Below are positions 16,767-25,956 of a DNA stretch of 64,000 bases, one piece after another. Every line of letters begins with the position of its first letter. Positions within the stretch are counted from its first letter, which is position 1. A program made the translations under genes and the position numbers. This DNA comes from Streptomyces orinoci (GTDB lineage Bacteria > Actinomycetota > Actinomycetes > Streptomycetales > Streptomycetaceae): the NCBI RefSeq assembly GCF_003121295.1, contig NZ_PHNC01000031.1, positions 1,693,381 through 1,757,380 of the forward strand, given 5' to 3'. Below the pieces are notes generated by a model, which was not told where the DNA came from, made no database searches, and saw nothing but the letters and a program-made list of their open reading frames with translations.

Positions 16767-18989
16767 GTGGCTGTCGAACAGCACGGCGGCAAGCTCGCGG
16801 CGGGGGGCTCGGTGCCCGCCGAGGCGCGGGAGAAGCATGCGCTGCTGGCCGAGCAGGTGGAGGAGCACCGCTTCCGGTACTACGTCAAGGACGCGCCGGT
16901 CATCAGCGACGCCGAGTTCGACACACTGCTGCGCTCGCTGGAGGCGCTGGAGGAGGAGTATCCGGAGCTGCGCACTCCGGACTCGCCCACCCAGAAGGTC
17001 GCCGGGTCCTATGAGACCGAGTTCACCTCGGTCGAGCACCGGGAGCGGATGCTCTCCCTGGACAACGCCTTCACCGACGAGGAGCTGGCCGGCTGGGCCG
17101 ACCGCATCGTCAAGGAACTGGGCGAGAAGGCCGGCTACCACTTCCTGTGCGAGCTCAAGGTGGACGGTCTGGCCGTCAACCTCACCTATGAGCACGGCCG
17201 TCTGGTGCGCGCCGCCACCCGAGGCGACGGCCGCACCGGAGAGGACATCACCCCCAATATCCGCACCATCGCCGAGATTCCCAACCGGCTGACGGGCAAG
17301 CGGATCCCGCCGCTGGTGGAGGTGCGCGGCGAGGTCTACTTCCCGATGGCCGAGTTCGAGAAGCTCAACGCCCGTCTGGTGGAGGCCGGGAAGCCGCCGT
17401 TCGCCAACCCCCGTAATGCGGCGGCCGGTTCGCTGCGGCAGAAGGATCCGCGGGTCACCGCCACCCGCCCGCTGCATATGGTGGTGCACGGGGTGGGTGC
17501 CCGCGAGGGCTTCGCCATCGAGCGCCAGTCCCAGGCCTATGAGCTGCTGCGCGAATGGGGCCTGCCCACCGCCGCGCACGCCGAGGTGGTCGATTCGCTG
17601 GACGGGGTGCGCAAGTTCATCGCCCACTACGGCCAGCCCAAGGTGCGCCACTCCATGGAGCACGAGATCGACGGCGTGGTGGTCAAGCTGGACGAGGTCC
17701 CGCTCCAGGGCCGGCTGGGCTCCACCGCGCGTGCCCCGCGCTGGGCCATCGCCTGGAAGTACCCCCCGGAGGAGGTCAACACCAAGCTGCTGGACATCCG
17801 GGTGGGGGTGGGCCGCACCGGCCGGGTGACGCCCCAGGCGGTCTTCGAACCGGTCACCGTGGCCGGTTCCGAGATCGAGTTCGCCACCCTGCACAACCAG
17901 GAGGTGGTCAAGGCCAAGGGCGTGCTGATCGGCGACACCGTGGTCATCCGCAAGGCCGGAGATGTGATCCCCGAGGTCCTCGGCCCGGTGGTGGATCTGC
18001 GCGACGGCACCGAGCGGGAGTTTGTGATGCCCGCCGAGTGCCCCGAGTGCGGCACCGCGCTGCGCCCCATGAAGGAGGGCGATATCGACCTCCGCTGCCC
18101 CAACGCCGAGAGCTGCCCGGGGCAGTTGCGCGAGCGCGTCTACTATCTGGCCGGCCGCGAATGCCTGGACATCGAGAACTTCGGCTATGTGGCCGCCTCC
18201 GCCCTCACCCAGCCGCTGGAGCCGGCCACCCCGCCGATGAAGAACGAGGGCGACCTCTTCGATCTGACCATCGAGCAGCTGCTGCCCATCAAGTCCTATG
18301 TGCGCGACCCGGATTCGGGGCTGCCCAAGCGCGACCCCGGGTCGGGCGAGGAGAAGGTGGTCACCTTCTTCGCCAACCAGAAGGGCGAGCCCAAGAAGAA
18401 CGCCCTGGCCATGCTGGAGAACATTCAGGCCGCCAAGCAGCGCCCGCTGGCCCGGATCATCAACGGCCTGTCCATCCGTCATGTGGGCCCGGTCGCCGCG
18501 GCCGCGCTGGCCCGGGAGTTCCGCTCCATCGACCGCATCGCCGAGGCCACCGAGGAGCAACTGGCGGCGGTGGACGGGGTGTCCAAAGTCATCGCCGCCG
18601 CCGTCCGGGAGTGGTTCGCCGAGGACTGGCACCGGGAGATCGTGGAGAAATGGCGGGCCGCGGGCGTCCGGATGGAAGAGGAGGGCGGCGAAGAGGAAGG
18701 GCCTCGTCCGCTCGCCGGGCTGACCGTGGTGGTCACCGGAACCCTCAGCTCCTACACCCGGGATGCGGCCAAGGAGGCACTGCAGAGCCAAGGAGCGAAG
18801 GTGACCGGTTCGGTCTCCAAGAAGACCGACTTCGTGGTGGTGGGTGACAACCCCGGTTCCAAATACGACAAGGCGATGCAGTTGAAGGTTCCGGTGCTGG
18901 AGGAGGACGGCTTCGCCGTGCTGCTCACCGAGGGCCCGGACGCCGCCCGGGCGGCCGCCGTTCCCCAGGAGGCCACCCCAGCGGAGTAA
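16767..18989 (+). CDS. ligA: NAD-dependent DNA ligase LigA
   Basis: Seals nicks in DNA replication and repair using NAD+. About 740 aa, normal length. The adenylation lysine is Lys131 in ELKVDGL; domains in order are Ia (NAD binding, 1-75), adenylation (about 80-330), OB fold (about 335-410), Cys4 zinc finger (CPECG...CPN...CPGQ, about 425-450), HhH repeats (ISIRHVGPVAAAA and following) and a C-terminal BRCT domain (LAGLTVVVTGTL onward, about 650-730). The GTG at 16767 is chosen because GGGAGG lies 8 nt upstream; a GTG at 16731 overlapping the previous stop is possible. Confidence 0.96.
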   Translation: MAVEQHGGKLAAGGSVPAEAREKHALLAEQVEEHRFRYYVKDAPVISDAEFDTLLRSLEALEEEYPELRTPDSPTQKVAGSYETEFTSVEHRERMLSLDNAFTDEELAGWADRIVKELGEKAGYHFLCELKVDGLAVNLTYEHGRLVRAATRGDGRTGEDITPNIRTIAEIPNRLTGKRIPPLVEVRGEVYFPMAEFEKLNARLVEAGKPPFANPRNAAAGSLRQKDPRVTATRPLHMVVHGVGAREGFAIERQSQAYELLREWGLPTAAHAEVVDSLDGVRKFIAHYGQPKVRHSMEHEIDGVVVKLDEVPLQGRLGSTARAPRWAIAWKYPPEEVNTKLLDIRVGVGRTGRVTPQAVFEPVTVAGSEIEFATLHNQEVVKAKGVLIGDTVVIRKAGDVIPEVLGPVVDLRDGTEREFVMPAECPECGTALRPMKEGDIDLRCPNAESCPGQLRERVYYLAGRECLDIENFGYVAASALTQPLEPATPPMKNEGDLFDLTIEQLLPIKSYVRDPDSGLPKRDPGSGEEKVVTFFANQKGEPKKNALAMLENIQAAKQRPLARIINGLSIRHVGPVAAAALAREFRSIDRIAEATEEQLAAVDGVSKVIAAAVREWFAEDWHREIVEKWRAAGVRMEEEGGEEEGPRPLAGLTVVVTGTLSSYTRDAAKEALQSQGAKVTGSVSKKTDFVVVGDNPGSKYDKAMQLKVPVLEEDGFAVLLTEGPDAARAAAVPQEATPAE

Positions 18990-19024
18990 TGCCCGCAAGG
19001 GCAGTGGGCATTACCCCTACAGCG

Positions 19025-19113
19025 CTCAACAGAAGGCTGCGGAAGGCCGGATCCCGTTCGGGCAACCGGTGCCGATCGCTGCCCGTCGTAGCCTTCTGCG
19101 GCCTACTGTTGAG
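19025..19113. repeat. Long imperfect inverted repeat between ligA and rmdB-like gene
   Basis: CTCAACAG plus 16 nt at 19025-19048 pairs with the mirror segment ending CTGTTGAG at 19113; 20 of 24 positions match and two more are G-U pairs, with a 41-nt loop. It may terminate ligA transcription or act in the leader of the next gene. Confidence 0.6.
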
Positions 19114-19162
19114 ATGTGCGCCTGCCGTGGCGCGGGCACCGCCGGCTGTGAGAGGGACGGGC

Positions 19163-21268
19163 ATGAAACCCACCGACAGCGCCGAACCGGTATCACGGCT
19201 GCGCCGGGATCCACCGCATGCGCTCCCGGTGATCTGCATCCCTCTGGCGGCGCTGGTGCTGGCCGTCGGCGTGGTGTGCAGCTTCACCGCCGGCCGGGCG
19301 GTGTTCCCCGGCCATACCGTGGGCTGGTCGCTGGCCACCCTCACCGCGCTGATCGTCGCCCATCTGGTGGCGCTCGGCCGGGACCGGTGGTGGGGCGGCA
19401 CCGGCTCCGGCGCCGCCCTCACCCTGGCGGTGCTGCTGCTCTTCGGCTGGATCCCGGCCGCCCTGATCGGCATGGCGGTGGTCACCTTTGTGGCCATCGC
19501 CCGCCGGCACCGCTGGCGCCAGGCGTTACTCCACTGCGCCGTGGACATCCTCGGAGTCGCGGCGGGCGGACTGGTGCTGAGCGCCTGGGGCACCGATGTG
19601 AGCGTGGAGAATCCCTGGCTGCCGGACCTCTGGCGGCTGGGGGACGTCCCGGAGATCGCACTGGCCGCCTTTGTCTATCTGGCCGTCACCCGCGCCCTGC
19701 TATGGCGCTATCTGGCCCCCGGGAACGGGCTGACCACCAATCTCGCCCGGGCCGCCCTCTGGCGGCAGGCCCTGGTCGGCGGCGCCCTGCTGGGCATCGC
19801 CCCGCTGATCGCCGTGGTCGCCGACCACGCCCCGCTGCTGCTCCCGCTGTTCGCGGTGCCGCTGATCGCCCTGGACTCCACCCTGTGGATCGCCCACGCC
19901 CGCGCCGAGGAGCAGCTGCGCGACCCGCTCACCGGACTGCCCAACCGGCAGTGGCTGCTGGAGCGCACCTGGGCCGCGCTGGACGAGGCGGAGGAGTCCG
20001 CCGACCGGACGGCCCTGGTCCTGATCGACCTGGACCGCTTCCGGTCCGTCAATGACACTCTCGGTCATCTGGCCGGGGACCGGCTGCTGTTGCAGATCGC
20101 CGCCCGGCTTCGGCTGGCCCTGCCACGCGACGCCGAGGCCGCCCGGCTGGGCGGCGATGAGTTCGCGGTGCTGCTGCCGGTCACCGACTCCCTCACCAGC
20201 GCCCAGCGGGTGGCCCGTTCCCTGGTGGCCGCCCTGGGCTCGCCCCTGGACCTGGACGGGCTCACCCTGGTGCTGGAGGCCAGCGCCGGAGTCGCGGTCT
20301 ACCCCGACCACGCGCTGGACGCCGAGGGGCTGCTGCGGCGCGCCGATGTGGCCATGTACCAGGCCAAGCGGGACCGCAGCGGGGTGGAGGTCTACGAGGC
20401 CCGGCGGGACGGCAACACCCCCGACCGGCTGGGGCTGTTGGGCGACCTGCGGCGGGCGCTGGACGCGGGCGAGGTGGAGCTGCACTACCAGCCCAAGGTC
20501 GGCTTCGACGGACATGTCGAGGGCCTGGAGGCCCTGGTGCGCTGGGTGCACCCCGAGCGGGGGCGGATCTCCCCGGATGAGTTCATCGCCATCGCCGAGT
20601 CCTCCGGGCTGATGCCCCGGCTGACCGAGTACGTCCTGGAGACCGCGCTGGCCCAGGTCGCCCGGTGGCGGGCGATGGGCCTTGAGGTGCCGGTCGCGGT
20701 CAATGTCTCCCCGCGCGATGTGCACACCCCCGGCTTCGCCGGCTCGGTGGCCGCCCGGCTGGCCCGGCACGGGGTCCCGCCGGGAGCGCTCCAGCTGGAG
20801 ATAACCGAGCACGTCCTGCTGGAGGACCCGCAGCGGGCGGCCGACACCCTGGCCGGGCTCACCGGGCATGGCGTGAAGATGTCCCTGGACGACTTCGGCA
20901 CCGGCTACTCCTCGCTGGTCCATCTGCGGCGGCTGCCGGTGAGCGAGCTGAAGATCGACCGTTCCTTTGTGGCCCGGCTGGCCATCGACAACGAGGACGC
21001 GGAGATCGTCCGCTGCACGCTGGACCTGGCCCACTCACTGGGGCTGCTGGTGGTTGCCGAGGGCGTGGAGGACGACGAGACCTGGGAGCGGCTGCGGGAT
21101 CTGGGGTGCGATGCGGTGCAGGGGTGGCTGGTGGCGGCCGCGATGCCGGCCGATGAGACGACGGCCTGGCTTCGCCTCCGCAGCGAGAGCGGCTGGCACC
21201 GGGAGGGTGCGGCTCCGCTGCCCCGGGTAGTCCCCGCGGCCGCGGCCGAGGAGGATGCGGTCACGTAG
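19163..21268 (+). CDS. rmdB: Membrane GGDEF-EAL protein, RmdB-like c-di-GMP phosphodiesterase
   Basis: 701 aa. About six to eight membrane segments (residues 25-245) precede a GGDEF domain (GGDEF 330-334) and an EAL domain (EALVRW, 456-461; DDFGTGYSS kept). Both signatures are intact; the inhibitory RxxD site before GGDEF is absent. The position next to ligA and the architecture match RmdB (SCO5495 as I recall), a c-di-GMP phosphodiesterase needed for aerial development in S. coelicolor. The ATG follows GAGAGGGA; upstream in-frame codons look non-coding. The TAG lies in a 12-bp tandem repeat that gives a second in-frame TAG. Confidence 0.88.
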   Translation: MKPTDSAEPVSRLRRDPPHALPVICIPLAALVLAVGVVCSFTAGRAVFPGHTVGWSLATLTALIVAHLVALGRDRWWGGTGSGAALTLAVLLLFGWIPAALIGMAVVTFVAIARRHRWRQALLHCAVDILGVAAGGLVLSAWGTDVSVENPWLPDLWRLGDVPEIALAAFVYLAVTRALLWRYLAPGNGLTTNLARAALWRQALVGGALLGIAPLIAVVADHAPLLLPLFAVPLIALDSTLWIAHARAEEQLRDPLTGLPNRQWLLERTWAALDEAEESADRTALVLIDLDRFRSVNDTLGHLAGDRLLLQIAARLRLALPRDAEAARLGGDEFAVLLPVTDSLTSAQRVARSLVAALGSPLDLDGLTLVLEASAGVAVYPDHALDAEGLLRRADVAMYQAKRDRSGVEVYEARRDGNTPDRLGLLGDLRRALDAGEVELHYQPKVGFDGHVEGLEALVRWVHPERGRISPDEFIAIAESSGLMPRLTEYVLETALAQVARWRAMGLEVPVAVNVSPRDVHTPGFAGSVAARLARHGVPPGALQLEITEHVLLEDPQRAADTLAGLTGHGVKMSLDDFGTGYSSLVHLRRLPVSELKIDRSFVARLAIDNEDAEIVRCTLDLAHSLGLLVVAEGVEDDETWERLRDLGCDAVQGWLVAAAMPADETTAWLRLRSESGWHREGAAPLPRVVPAAAAEEDAVT

Positions 21269-21283
21269 GGCGTCACATAGGGC
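21260..21283 (+). repeat. 12-bp tandem repeat spanning the rmdB-like stop codon
   Basis: GTCACGTAGGGC (21260-21271) is followed directly by GTCACATAGGGC (21272-21283). Both contain TAG in the same frame. Confidence 0.85.
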
Positions 21284-21296
21284 GGGTTCGCAGTCG

Positions 21297-21349
21297 GGTG
21301 CGGGCCGTCCTGGGCTGGTCGCGCAGTTCCCCGCGCCCCTGACGGGGCA
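21297..21349 (-). repeat. Dispersed intergenic repeat, short form (copy B)
   Basis: Inverted relative to copy A: the complement reads GTCAGGGGCGCGGGGAACTG then directly GCGCGACCAGCC. It lacks the roughly 25-bp middle part with the GCGGCTCCGCCGC hairpin found in the long form. Confidence 0.75.
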
Positions 21350-21360
21350 CGTGTCCGCCG

Positions 21361-21403
21361 GTTGTGGGCAGTCGTTCCGCAGGGCGGAACGGGTGGGCAC
21401 AAC
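21361..21403. repeat. Intergenic hairpin before gatC
   Basis: Outer arms GTTGTG/CACAAC (21361-21366, 21398-21403) and inner arms GTTCCGC/GCGGAAC (21374-21380, 21384-21390) with an AGG loop. It may end the upstream transcript or be a mobile-type palindromic repeat. Confidence 0.6.
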
Positions 21404-21524
21404 CGGCCACCGGGCCGCAGCCGGCGACGAACCACGCACGCTCCGGCCAAACCGTTTCGCGGCCACCGCGCACCGAGCCATAGGATTGGGCGCGAAACCA
21501 CCCACTCACCCTGAGGATCGCTGC

Positions 21525-21821
21525 ATGCCTGGCATCACGCGCGAGGAGGTCGCCCACCTCGCCCGGCTGGCGCGCCTGGAGCTGCGGGACGAAGAGCTCG
21601 ATCACTTCGCCACCCAGCTCGACGACATCATCGGCGCGGTCGCTCGCGTCTCCGAGGTCGCCGAACAGGACGTACCGCCGACGTCGCACCCGCTGCCGCT
21701 GACCAACGTCATGCGCCCGGACGAGGTCCGTCCGTCGCTGACGCCCGAGCAGGCGCTCTCCGGCGCCCCCGCCCAGGAGCAGCAGCGTTTCAAGGTGCCG
21801 CAGATCCTGGGGGAGGAGTGA
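21525..21821 (+). CDS. gatC: Asp-tRNA(Asn)/Glu-tRNA(Gln) amidotransferase subunit C
   Basis: 98 aa linker subunit that wraps around GatA and contacts GatB. The N-terminal ITREEVAHLARLARLELRDEE and the C-terminal MRPDEVRPSLTPEQALSGAP are typical. First gene of gatC-gatA-(small)-gatB. A TAGGAT -10 box at 21481-21486 gives a leader of about 30 nt; GAGGA lies before the ATG. Its TGA lies 2 nt before the gatA ATG. Confidence 0.95.
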   Translation: MPGITREEVAHLARLARLELRDEELDHFATQLDDIIGAVARVSEVAEQDVPPTSHPLPLTNVMRPDEVRPSLTPEQALSGAPAQEQQRFKVPQILGEE

Positions 21822-21823
21822 CC

Positions 21824-23320
21824 ATGACCACCGAGCTGATCAAGCTGACCGCCGCCGAGATTGCGGCGAAGATCGCCTCCGGCGAGGTCACCGCCGTCCA
21901 GGTCACCGAGGCCCACCTGGCCCGGATCGAGGCCGTGGACGAGAAGGTGCACGCCTTCCTGCATGTGGACCGCGAGGGCGCGCTGGCCCAGGCCCGTGCC
22001 GTGGACGCCAAGCGCGAGCGCGGCGAGAAGCTGGGCCCGCTGGCCGGTGTCCCGCTGGCGCTGAAGGACATCTTCACCACCGAGGGCGTGCCGACCACCG
22101 TCGGTTCCAAGATCCTCGAGGGCTGGATCCCGCCGTATGACGCGACGCTCACCAAGCGCCTCAAGGACGCCGGCGTCGTCATCCTCGGCAAGACCAATAT
22201 GGACGAGTTCGCCATGGGCTCCTCCACCGAGAACAGCGCCTACGGCCCCACCGGCAACCCCTGGGACCTGACCAAGATCCCCGGCGGCTCCGGCGGCGGC
22301 TCCTCCGCCGCGCTGGCCGCCTATGAGGCCCCGCTCGCCATCGGCACCGACACCGGCGGTTCCATCCGCCAGCCGGCCGCCGTCACCGGCACCGTCGGCG
22401 TCAAGCCCACCTATGGCGCGGTCTCCCGCTACGGCATGGTGGCCTTCTCCTCCTCGCTGGACCAGGGCGGCCCCTGCGCCCGTACCGTGCTGGACGCGGC
22501 CCTGCTGCATGAGGTGATCGCCGGTCACGACCCGCTGGACTCCACCTCCATCGACGCCCCGGTCCCGCCGGTGGTCGAGGCGGCCCGCAACGGCTCGGTG
22601 GCCGGCATGCGGGTCGGCGTGGTCAAGCAGTTCCGCGGCGAGGGCTACCAGGCCGGTGTGATCCAGCGCTTCGACGAGTCGGTGGAGCTGCTCAAGGAGC
22701 TGGGCGCCGAGATCGTCGAGCTGGACTGCCCGTCCTTCGACCTGGCGCTGGCCGCGTACTACCTGATCGCGCCGTCCGAGTGCTCCTCCAACCTGGCCCG
22801 CTTCGACGGCCTGCGCTATGGCCTGCGGACCGGTGACGACGGCACCCGCTCGGCCGAGGAGGTCACCTCGCTGACCCGTGAGGCCGGCTTCGGCCCCGAG
22901 GTCAAGCGCCGGGTGATGCTCGGCACCTATGCGCTCAGCTCCGGCTACTACGACGCCTACTACGGCTCCGCGCAGAAGGTCCGCACCCTGATCACCCGGG
23001 ACTTCGAGAAGGCCTTCGAGCAGGTCGATGTGATCGTCTCGCCGACCACCCCGACCACCGCCTTCGCGATCGGCGAGCGCGCCGACGACCCGATGGCGAT
23101 GTACCTGGCGGACCTGTGCACCATCCCGACCAACCTGGCGGGCAACGCGGCCATGTCGCTGCCGTGCGGCCTCGCCCCGGAGGACGGGCTCCCCGTGGGG
23201 CTCCAGATCATCGCCCCGGCCATGAAGGACGACCGGCTCTACAAGGTCGGCGCGGCCGTCGAGGCCGCGTTCAACGACCGCTGGGGCCACCCGCTTTTGG
23301 AGGAGGCACCGCAGCTGTGA
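21824..23320 (+). CDS. gatA: Glu-tRNA(Gln)/Asp-tRNA(Asn) amidotransferase subunit A
   Basis: 498 aa amidase that frees ammonia from glutamine. The Ser-cisSer-Lys triad region is clear: Lys in PLALKDIFTT (about 80), and the Gly/Ser-rich PGGSGGGSSAALAAYEAPLAIGTDTGGSIRQPA (about 150-185, split here by one glycine hinge). The ATG at 21824 is preceded by GGGGGAGGAG at the right distance; a GTG at 21818 overlapping the gatC stop is too close to it. The TGA overlaps the next GTG. Confidence 0.96.
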   Translation: MTTELIKLTAAEIAAKIASGEVTAVQVTEAHLARIEAVDEKVHAFLHVDREGALAQARAVDAKRERGEKLGPLAGVPLALKDIFTTEGVPTTVGSKILEGWIPPYDATLTKRLKDAGVVILGKTNMDEFAMGSSTENSAYGPTGNPWDLTKIPGGSGGGSSAALAAYEAPLAIGTDTGGSIRQPAAVTGTVGVKPTYGAVSRYGMVAFSSSLDQGGPCARTVLDAALLHEVIAGHDPLDSTSIDAPVPPVVEAARNGSVAGMRVGVVKQFRGEGYQAGVIQRFDESVELLKELGAEIVELDCPSFDLALAAYYLIAPSECSSNLARFDGLRYGLRTGDDGTRSAEEVTSLTREAGFGPEVKRRVMLGTYALSSGYYDAYYGSAQKVRTLITRDFEKAFEQVDVIVSPTTPTTAFAIGERADDPMAMYLADLCTIPTNLAGNAAMSLPCGLAPEDGLPVGLQIIAPAMKDDRLYKVGAAVEAAFNDRWGHPLLEEAPQL

Positions 23321-23556
23321 GCGCGATCAAGAAGGCCAAGGGCTTCAAGAAGTCCAAGGCAGGCACGTATCTGTCCATCGGCACCACGCTGTTCGGCGCG
23401 GTGAGCGTGGTCAAGCAGGTGAAGCAGGCGCGCGGCGAGCAGGACACGCTCCAGCTGGTCGATGCGGTGGTCTCCGCCGCCGCCATCGTCACCGGCGTCG
23501 CCCTGCTCGTCCGCGAGCTGCGCCGGATGAACACCGACGACGTCCTCGCGGGCTGA
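23317..23556 (+). CDS. Small basic membrane protein inside the gat operon
   Basis: 79 aa. A lysine-rich N-terminus (SAIKKAKGFKKSKAG) is followed by two hydrophobic stretches (TYLSIGTTLFGAVSVV and VDAVVSAAAIVTGVALLV) separated by a charged loop. The GTG start overlaps the gatA TGA (GTGA), and gatB starts 26 nt after its stop, so it is made with the amidotransferase. Family not recognised; as I recall a similar small gene sits at this place in other Streptomyces. Its role could be unrelated to tRNA. Confidence 0.8.
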   Translation: MSAIKKAKGFKKSKAGTYLSIGTTLFGAVSVVKQVKQARGEQDTLQLVDAVVSAAAIVTGVALLVRELRRMNTDDVLAG

Positions 23557-23581
23557 GCCGGGACTGAGAGGTAAGTTTTCC

Positions 23582-25090
23582 GTGACCGTCACTGAACTGG
23601 TCCCGTTCGAGGACGCGTTGGCGTCCTACGACCCCGTCATGGGCCTGGAGGTCCATGTCGAGCTCGGCACCAAGACCAAGATGTTCTGCGGGTGTTCCAC
23701 CGAACTGGGCGCCGAGCCCAACTCGCAGACCTGCCCCACCTGCCTCGGCATGCCCGGCTCCCTCCCGGTGGTCAACGCCGTGGGCGTGGAGTCCGCCATC
23801 AAGATCGGCCTCGCGCTCAACTGCGAGATCGCCGAATGGTGCCGCTTTGCCCGGAAGAACTACTTCTATCCGGACATGCCGAAGAACTTCCAGACCTCCC
23901 AGTACGACGAGCCCATCGCCTTCAACGGCTACCTGGACGTCCAGCTGGAGGACGGCGAGGTCTTCCGGGTGGAGATCGAGCGGGCCCATATGGAGGAGGA
24001 CACCGGCAAGTCCACGCATGTGGGCGGCGCCACCGGCCGTATCCATGGCGCCCAGCACTCGCTGCTGGACTACAACCGGGCCGGCATCCCGCTGATCGAG
24101 ATCGTCACCAAGCCCATCACGGGCGCCGGTGCGCGCGCCCCCGAGGTCGCCAAGGCGTATGTCGCCGAACTGCGCGAGCTCATCCGGGTGTTGCGGGTCT
24201 CCGAGGCCCGGATGGAGATGGGCCAGATGCGCTGCGACGTCAACCTGTCGCTGCGCCCCATCGGCACCGAGAAGTTCGGCACCCGCTCCGAGACCAAGAA
24301 CGTCAACTCGCTGCGCAGCGTGGAGCGCGCGGTGCGGTTCGAGGTCCAGCGGCACGCGGCGGTGCTGCGCTCCGGCGGCACCATCGTGCAGGAGACCCGG
24401 CACTTCCACGAGGACGACGGCTCCACCACCTCGGGCCGGATCAAGGAAGAGGCCGAGGACTACCGCTACTTCCCCGAGCCGGACCTGGTGCCGGTGGCCC
24501 CCTCCCGTGAGTGGGTCGAGGAACTGCGGGCGGCCCTGCCGGAGTTGCCGCGTGTGCGCCGCAACCGGCTGCGTGAGGAGTGGGGCATCTCGGCGCATGA
24601 GATGCAGTCCCTGCTCAACGCGGGCGCCATCGACCTGATCCTGGCCACCATCGACGCGGGTGCCGACGCGGCCTCCGCCCGTAAGTGGTGGATGGGCGAG
24701 CTGGCCCGCCGGGCCAACGAGGACGGCGTGGAGCTGCCCGCGCTGCCCATCACCCCCGAGCAGGTGGCCCGGGTCTCGGCGCTGGTCGCCGAGGGTTCCC
24801 TCAATGACAAGCTGGCCCGCCAGGTGATCGAAGGCGTGCTGGCCGGCGAGGGCGGGCCGGACGAGGTCGTGGACAAGCGCGGCCTGAAGGTGGTCTCCGA
24901 CGAGGGCGCCCTGGGCACCGCCGTGGACGAGGCGATCGCGGCCAACGCGGCCATCGCCGACAAGATCCGCGGCGGCAAGGTCGCGGCGGCCGGTGCGCTG
25001 GTCGGCGCGGTGATGAAGGCGACCCGCGGGCAGGCGGACGCGGCCCGGGTGCGTGAACTGATCCTCGAGCGGCTTGCCCCGAGAGGATGA
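23582..25090 (+). CDS. gatB: Asp-tRNA(Asn)/Glu-tRNA(Gln) amidotransferase subunit B
   Basis: 502 aa. Binds the mischarged tRNA and activates its side chain with ATP before amidation by ammonia from GatA. Diagnostic parts: GLEVHVELGTKTKMFCGCS...CPTCLGMPGSLP with the zinc cysteines (about 20-55), FYPDMPKNFQTSQYDEP, HMEEDTGKSTH, and the C-terminal YqeY-like helical tail. GTG start after GAGAGG. The operon ends here with a strong hairpin. With no gene for GlnRS in view, this fits the usual Streptomyces transamidation route. Confidence 0.96.
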   Translation: MTVTELVPFEDALASYDPVMGLEVHVELGTKTKMFCGCSTELGAEPNSQTCPTCLGMPGSLPVVNAVGVESAIKIGLALNCEIAEWCRFARKNYFYPDMPKNFQTSQYDEPIAFNGYLDVQLEDGEVFRVEIERAHMEEDTGKSTHVGGATGRIHGAQHSLLDYNRAGIPLIEIVTKPITGAGARAPEVAKAYVAELRELIRVLRVSEARMEMGQMRCDVNLSLRPIGTEKFGTRSETKNVNSLRSVERAVRFEVQRHAAVLRSGGTIVQETRHFHEDDGSTTSGRIKEEAEDYRYFPEPDLVPVAPSREWVEELRAALPELPRVRRNRLREEWGISAHEMQSLLNAGAIDLILATIDAGADAASARKWWMGELARRANEDGVELPALPITPEQVARVSALVAEGSLNDKLARQVIEGVLAGEGGPDEVVDKRGLKVVSDEGALGTAVDEAIAANAAIADKIRGGKVAAAGALVGAVMKATRGQADAARVRELILERLAPRG

Positions 25091-25140
25091 TCAAGCACAG
25101 CCTGGAGAAGCTCGGCGTCGAAGGCTGAGCCCGGCCGAAT

Positions 25141-25195
25141 CGGTACGACGATGGCCGCCCCTCCCGCTGCGGGAGGGGCGGCCATCGTCGTACCG
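25141..25195 (+). terminator. Perfect 27-bp hairpin ending the gat operon
   Basis: Arms 25141-25167 and 25169-25195 are exact reverse complements with a single T between them (CGGTACGACGATGGCCGCCC at the outer part, CTCCCGC-T-GCGGGAG at the tip). No U tract follows. Located 50 nt after the gatB stop. Confidence 0.9.
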
Positions 25196-25339
25196 GTGAG
25201 CAGACCGTACTGGTGATATAGGCGATCAGTCGCAGTTGGCCGGAATTGTTCGCTACCTCCCCCGGCGCCGGAAAGGGTCCGGCATGATCCCGTCGGACGG
25301 GCCGGTGAGCGTGCCCGCACTCCACGGCTGGGGGTTGCA

Positions 25340-25921
25340 ATGCGACGGTTGACCACCGCGCTGGCCGCTTTTCTGCTGGCCGGCGCCGGGATGACGGCCG
25401 CGACGGCGTCGGTGGCGGCCCACCACGGGGCCGACAGGCCCGCCGTCTGCCGGGCCGTGGACTGGGGCAGCCGCCCCAAGGCCCGGGCCGAGGCCGACAC
25501 CAAGCCGCTGACCGACATCAGGGTCGGCCGGCACGACTGCTTCGACCGCATGGTGTTCGATGTCCATATCCCCGGAGATCACCCGATCGGGTACCGGGTG
25601 CACTACGTGGACAAGCTCTATCAGGACGGTTCCGGGTCGATGATCCCGGTGCGGACCGGGGCGGTGCTGGAGATCCGGGTGGCCGCCCCCAGCTTCGATG
25701 TGGAGGCGGGCAGTGCCCGCTACCCGGGACGGGCCGGAAAACCGCTGCCCGGAGTGGACCTCAGCGGCTTCCGGACCTTCCGGGAGGCCAGGTTCGGCGG
25801 CAGCTTCGAGGGAGACACCCAGGTCGGCCTGGTGGTGCGGGCCCGGCTGCCGTTCCGGGTCTTCCAGCTGGGCAACCACCTGGTGGTGGATGTGGCCCAC
25901 AGCTGGCGCGAACTGCGCTGA
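25340..25921 (+). CDS. Secreted AMIN-like domain protein
   Basis: 193 aa with a Sec signal peptide (residues 1-27, RRLTTALAAFLLAGAGMTAA). The rest is a beta-rich domain with DCFDRMVFDV, GYRVHYVDKLYQDGSG, LEIRVAAPSFD and FQLGNHLVVDVAH, matching the AMIN-like domain of many actinobacterial secreted proteins that may bind cell-wall polymers. Single gene with its own upstream region. The stop lies in a 13-bp tandem repeat. Confidence 0.75.
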   Translation: MRRLTTALAAFLLAGAGMTAATASVAAHHGADRPAVCRAVDWGSRPKARAEADTKPLTDIRVGRHDCFDRMVFDVHIPGDHPIGYRVHYVDKLYQDGSGSMIPVRTGAVLEIRVAAPSFDVEAGSARYPGRAGKPLPGVDLSGFRTFREARFGGSFEGDTQVGLVVRARLPFRVFQLGNHLVVDVAHSWRELR

Positions 25922-25943
25922 ACGGACCAGCTGAACAGACCAC
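25918..25943 (+). repeat. 13-bp tandem repeat spanning a stop codon
   Basis: CTGAACGGACCAG (25918-25930) followed by CTGAACAGACCAC (25931-25943), 11 of 13 identical. The first contains the TGA of the AMIN-like gene; the copied TGA is out of frame. Confidence 0.75.
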
Positions 25944-25956
25944 CGGACAGGACGTC

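Noticed and set aside
16284..18998. Open frame of 904 codons antisense to ligA
   Set aside because: Pure shadow of ligA codon bias; His/Leu/Gly-rich product, no ribosome site.
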